A stretch of 64,000 nt of DNA, taken from positions 5,395,227 through 5,459,226 of the forward strand of contig NC_019693.1 in assembly GCF_000317105.1 (NCBI RefSeq). Direction: 5' to 3'. The notes beneath the pieces were generated by a model. It saw nothing but the letters and a program-made list of their open reading frames with translations, made no database searches and was not told the origin of the DNA. Made by a program: the position numbers and the translations under genes. Every line of letters begins with the position of its first letter. The stretch's first letter is position 1. Below are positions 61,072 through 64,000 of this stretch, one piece after another. The stretch comes from Oscillatoria acuminata PCC 6304. GTDB lineage: Bacteria > Cyanobacteriota > Cyanobacteriia > Cyanobacteriales > Laspinemataceae.

Positions 61072-62619
61072 TTATTCTAGCAAATTCTGACGCATTTCAT
61101 TAACAGATTGAGTTTTGATAAATCCGGGTTTCCGCTGGCGCACCTGCTGCCGAATCGTATGAGCCGTATTTCGAGCCAAGCTGTCTTGGACCTTATCAAA
61201 ATTAAAGGTTTGACTTGCATCTACAATTTCCCGCTCTTTGGGGACCATAACTGGAAAACGAATACTTTGGCTATCTGTAGTCGTAATTTCAATCACCTCA
61301 TAGTCTATTCTTTTTTGATAAAGATTTGGCTGAGGACGAGTTACCCGATCTTCCTCCTGTTTAACCTCACTGACTTCGTTTAGTTTACTCGTTAATTCAC
61401 TCAGTCCCAACCCTATGGTTGTCGCATTATTACCTAAACTTGATTCTTGCTCTGATTGGTTTTGTCTTTTGGTTCCAGATGAAATAGAATATTCCTGAGT
61501 TTTGACCGACACAATACTATCGTAGAGATATTCGCAAGTTTCATCGCTTAAAGATAATCCGGTTACAAAATTCCATTTGCATCGATAATAGGCAATAAAG
61601 TTTTTACAAGGATAAATTACTAAAAAATCATAAATACTATATTTGTATTTGCCATCAAGTCCTTGTTCAAAAAAATAGTTTTCCTTTCCGACTAGATTCA
61701 TAAAATAAAGCCAATTTATCACATTAGATTCGCCCAATTCTTTAATCATTCCAGTCATTAATACAATTGGCTCTGAATCCAATACATTGTCTAATTCTTG
61801 TCCAGTGGGTTCTAACAATCTCAGCTCTGTTTTTCCTTTTTTTACTAAATTTGCTTGGTCGAAAAGTAACCATTTCAAAATTTGCTCATCTGTAGCTCTA
61901 GGTTTTGGAAGGTTCGGAGGGATATCTACCGTATAAAAAGCTAGAAATATTCCAGCAATTACTAGAAGTATTGCCAATAAAAATTGTAGAAACAATACTA
62001 AACCTACTAAAATTATTATAAACCCATAAATATAAAGCCCTTCTTTTTTTGGCCACCGTTTTTCCTTGAGAGATAGGAGTAAGTCATTCAGGGCTTTTTG
62101 ACCGAATGATTCTTGTTCCTTGGTGGCAGTCCGGCGTTTTTTGAGACATTCAAAATATTCACGAATTAATGCTCTATCGGGTTCTGAGGAAATCACCGCT
62201 GGTTTGGCAGCAGGCATCGTGGTGGGATAGGAAGGGGGGGCTGCGGCGTAAACCGGCGGTGCTGCGTTAACGGGTTGAGGCGTCGTTATGGGTGCGGGTT
62301 GGTAGGCGGGGGTAGTTTCGCTTCCTTCAGGGGTAACAACGAGATGAATTCCACTGCCTAAACTCACTCTTTTTTGGGCAACCAGGGGATAATCACTAAT
62401 CGGTTGATTATCAATCAATGTGCCGGTATTACTCCCTAAATCATAGATATGCCAGGTTTTACTAAATTGGTCAAAACTAAACTTGAGATGATAGGGGGAA
62501 ACCTGGGGGTCGCTCAAGCGAATCTCACAGTCAGAAGCACTCCCGATCGCATATTCCCGAGTCGGTTTCAGGGTATAGGTATGACCCGTATGTTCTATTA
62601 ACAGTTTGAGTTCGTTCAT
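61072..62619 (-). CDS. FHA-domain membrane protein, 515 aa
   Basis: Residues 1-98 form an FHA domain: EYAIGSASDCEIRL, SPYHLKFSFDQ, DLGSNTGTLIDNQPI, with the first-loop Arg replaced by Ser (IGSAS) and the Ser-Arg-x-His changed to Ser-Pro-Tyr-His, so phosphothreonine binding may be altered. A Pro/Ala-rich linker (100-145), a helical region, a membrane hairpin (195-230), and a long cytoplasmic part with several Cys (LVIYPCKNFIAYYRCKW, DETCEYLYDSIVSVK) follow. The C-terminus is charged. I recognise no family beyond the FHA. It is first of a three-gene operon with the caspase and pseudokinase. A 318-base gap upstream should hold the promoter. Confidence 0.86.
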   Translation of the reverse strand: MNELKLLIEHTGHTYTLKPTREYAIGSASDCEIRLSDPQVSPYHLKFSFDQFSKTWHIYDLGSNTGTLIDNQPISDYPLVAQKRVSLGSGIHLVVTPEGSETTPAYQPAPITTPQPVNAAPPVYAAAPPSYPTTMPAAKPAVISSEPDRALIREYFECLKKRRTATKEQESFGQKALNDLLLSLKEKRWPKKEGLYIYGFIIILVGLVLFLQFLLAILLVIAGIFLAFYTVDIPPNLPKPRATDEQILKWLLFDQANLVKKGKTELRLLEPTGQELDNVLDSEPIVLMTGMIKELGESNVINWLYFMNLVGKENYFFEQGLDGKYKYSIYDFLVIYPCKNFIAYYRCKWNFVTGLSLSDETCEYLYDSIVSVKTQEYSISSGTKRQNQSEQESSLGNNATTIGLGLSELTSKLNEVSEVKQEEDRVTRPQPNLYQKRIDYEVIEITTTDSQSIRFPVMVPKEREIVDASQTFNFDKVQDSLARNTAHTIRQQVRQRKPGFIKTQSVNEMRQNLLE

Positions 62620-62937
62620 GGCTATAATTCCGGGTAAGTGGATGAATCAATAGGGAAGCAAAAGGGTTGCCCAAGGACAAGTTTCCCCAGGTCTCGTCCA
62701 GGGGAGTGTTCAGACCAATCAGAGCGGGGTGTACCGTCCGACTGAAACCAGGACTAATTTAAAATCTTAGGCTGATTATCCCACAGTTATTGAGTTAGCA
62801 ACCTATCGGTTTGTTAATTTTTATGTCACAGTTAAAAAGTAATCTTCACTACATTTTTTGGGTGTGGGGGTGGGGATAAGCTGGTTTCAGAGGCGATCGC
62901 ACCCCAAGCACCAGAAATCCGGATCCGCTCCTCTACC
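62620..62937. other. Intergenic region of 318 bases, no gene seen
   Basis: Between the FHA gene start and the stop of the right-edge gene, both on the minus strand. It likely holds the promoter of the FHA-caspase-pseudokinase operon. No repeat of the families above and no convincing RNA structure is visible. Confidence 0.6.
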
Positions 62938-64000
62938 TTAATAGGATTCCCCAAAAGTCGGGTCAGAAACCGGGGGAGGAGTCGGGTCAACTCTGGACTC
63001 AAACGTCATCATAATGGACAGGCGGTCTCCGGCGTTCTCGGGAATCACAGGAATTTCGTAGGAAGAGTCTTTTCCAATTAACAAGCAGAGGGCAGAATTG
63101 GGTTTTGCGGCGTAAACAATTGAGGGAATTTCGGGAGAATTGGGAGAGCTAACTCGTAAATCCCAAGGACGTTGTTGGGAGTCAGGCACTTGCAAGACCC
63201 AATGAAGTTGAATCCTGGATTTGCCGTCACTGGGGGGATTTTTTCCGGGGAACAGGCGATCGCCAGGACGAAGGCGACTACAGGTTAATTCTCGACGACC
63301 TGTTACCGGAATTCCCGTGAGTTCGGCGACCTTTCTTTTCAAGTTGGGATTTTGAAGTTGCCACACTAATTGTTTAACAATGGAGGGACAAGTCCGGGAT
63401 TGACTCCAGGGGATAAGATTGCAGATATCCTGACTAGACGCTTCCCTAATTTGCCGAGTCCAAGGGGCATCATTTAATGCCAGGGTAAGGTCGGCTAATT
63501 CTTCAGAGGGTAGGATAGAAATAAGTTGGAAAGAAGGATTTTTGGGGGTTAAGGGAAAGGTAATTTCGGGATAAAAATCGCTTAACCAGGGAGGGGAAGT
63601 CCGGAGGATTGGTCCGGGATGGTCGAGGGAATTTATTGGAATTTGGGGTTGGGTAATTTGGGGATAGGGTTGACCAGAAATTGGCCTAAAAGTTTTTAAA
63701 GAAAGGTCAGAATGCCAGACAAACCACTGGAGGTGATCCGGGAGAGTTTGGGTGACTTCAGAGGGGGATAACATGACCAAGGAATCGCAGTGTTCAGTCA
63801 CAATAATCAGTTCTCCCGGTTGCAAGGGTTGTTCAGAAATCAGCAGGGGACGATCGCCCGATTGTCGCAGGGGACGATAAACTTGGACCAAGGGAGCATA
63901 AAGTGGGTTATCTTGAGGCGGCATCCAGACGCCCCAGGCAATCATTGGGGTAGAATCAGATGATTGCTTCAGGGTTAAACCCCAATATTTTAAGAGTTGA
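62938..64000 (-). CDS. Protein of unknown function, 5' end beyond the right edge
   Basis: The stop is at 62938. The frame has an ATG at 63945, but the same frame continues open to the edge and reads LLKYWGLTLKQSSDS before it, which looks coding, so I extend the feature to the edge and treat it as 5' partial. The visible part contains many Pro, Ser and Leu residues, a WVLQVPDSQ segment and AGDRLSIMMTFES near the end, and a core LLIGKDSSYEIPVIP. I do not recognise a family. It precedes the FHA operon in the same orientation and could belong to it functionally, but a 318-base gap intervenes. Confidence 0.65.
   Translation of the reverse strand, partial: QLLKYWGLTLKQSSDSTPMIAWGVWMPPQDNPLYAPLVQVYRPLRQSGDRPLLISEQPLQPGELIIVTEHCDSLVMLSPSEVTQTLPDHLQWFVWHSDLSLKTFRPISGQPYPQITQPQIPINSLDHPGPILRTSPPWLSDFYPEITFPLTPKNPSFQLISILPSEELADLTLALNDAPWTRQIREASSQDICNLIPWSQSRTCPSIVKQLVWQLQNPNLKRKVAELTGIPVTGRRELTCSRLRPGDRLFPGKNPPSDGKSRIQLHWVLQVPDSQQRPWDLRVSSPNSPEIPSIVYAAKPNSALCLLIGKDSSYEIPVIPENAGDRLSIMMTFESRVDPTPPPVSDPTFGESY

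Overview
The window reads as chromosomal DNA of a filamentous cyanobacterium, probably Oscillatoriales (Oscillatoria/Laspinema-like; this placement is inference). The basis is the very frequent HIP1 octamer GCGATCGC, genes specific to oxygenic phototrophs (petC-petA, psbQ, narM, DUF3067, a COP23-domain protein), SLH-type surface proteins, and dense dispersed palindromic repeats of the form agaaaccgggtttct. No rRNA, tRNA, CRISPR array, complete insertion sequence or prophage could be recognised.

Layout. 1-6.3 kb: a two-component block on the plus strand, made of the tail of a hybrid kinase ending in an HPt domain, two receiver-kinases with near-identical receiver domains, and an OmpR-type regulator overlapping its membrane kinase. 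6.4-8.6 kb: an extremely acidic lipoprotein, a PKHD-type 2-oxoglutarate dioxygenase, a decayed class III cyclase remnant and an internally duplicated PepSY-like membrane protein. 8.7-15.8 kb: a CUT1 sugar ABC importer without its ATPase, an MFS transporter, a DUF6335 protein, small unknowns and a DUF2809 membrane protein. 16-21.8 kb (minus strand): purU, then a GldA/GldF/GldG-like ABC system followed by a DUF4340 protein. 22.3-35.4 kb: a DUF1565 protein with six SLH repeats, a GGDEF-EAL protein, a penicillin-acylase-type Ntn hydrolase and a 1550-residue hybrid kinase with about seven PAS domains. 36.3-42.4 kb: rpe, a subtilase with a changed Asp motif, a small membrane protein, an LCP-family cell-envelope protein and a COP23 protein. 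43.2-48.5 kb: tatC, a PAS histidine kinase, DUF3067, and petC-petA; TatC is the likely export route for the Rieske protein PetC. 49-52.7 kb: narM, an alpha/beta hydrolase-fold protein lacking its nucleophile, psbQ, a FAD oxidoreductase and an FHA protein. 53.5-58.3 kb: a leucine-rich-repeat protein, a frameshifted chemoreceptor remnant, a ParA-type ATPase overlapping a coiled-coil partner (candidate McdA/McdB carboxysome-positioning pair), an intact alpha/beta hydrolase and a small strong-SD gene. 58.4-64 kb (minus strand): a tight operon of FHA-membrane protein, caspase-family protease and membrane pseudokinase, preceded by a gene that runs off the right edge.

The best candidate for an undescribed system is the FHA / caspase / pseudokinase operon at 58.4-62.6 kb: a phosphothreonine reader, a cysteine protease with intact His/Cys, and a membrane-anchored kinase remnant that has lost the N-lobe and the catalytic Asp motifs. 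The ParA/coiled-coil pair is the best candidate for a known but unlabelled system. Several families of short mobile-like palindromic elements are mapped between genes.
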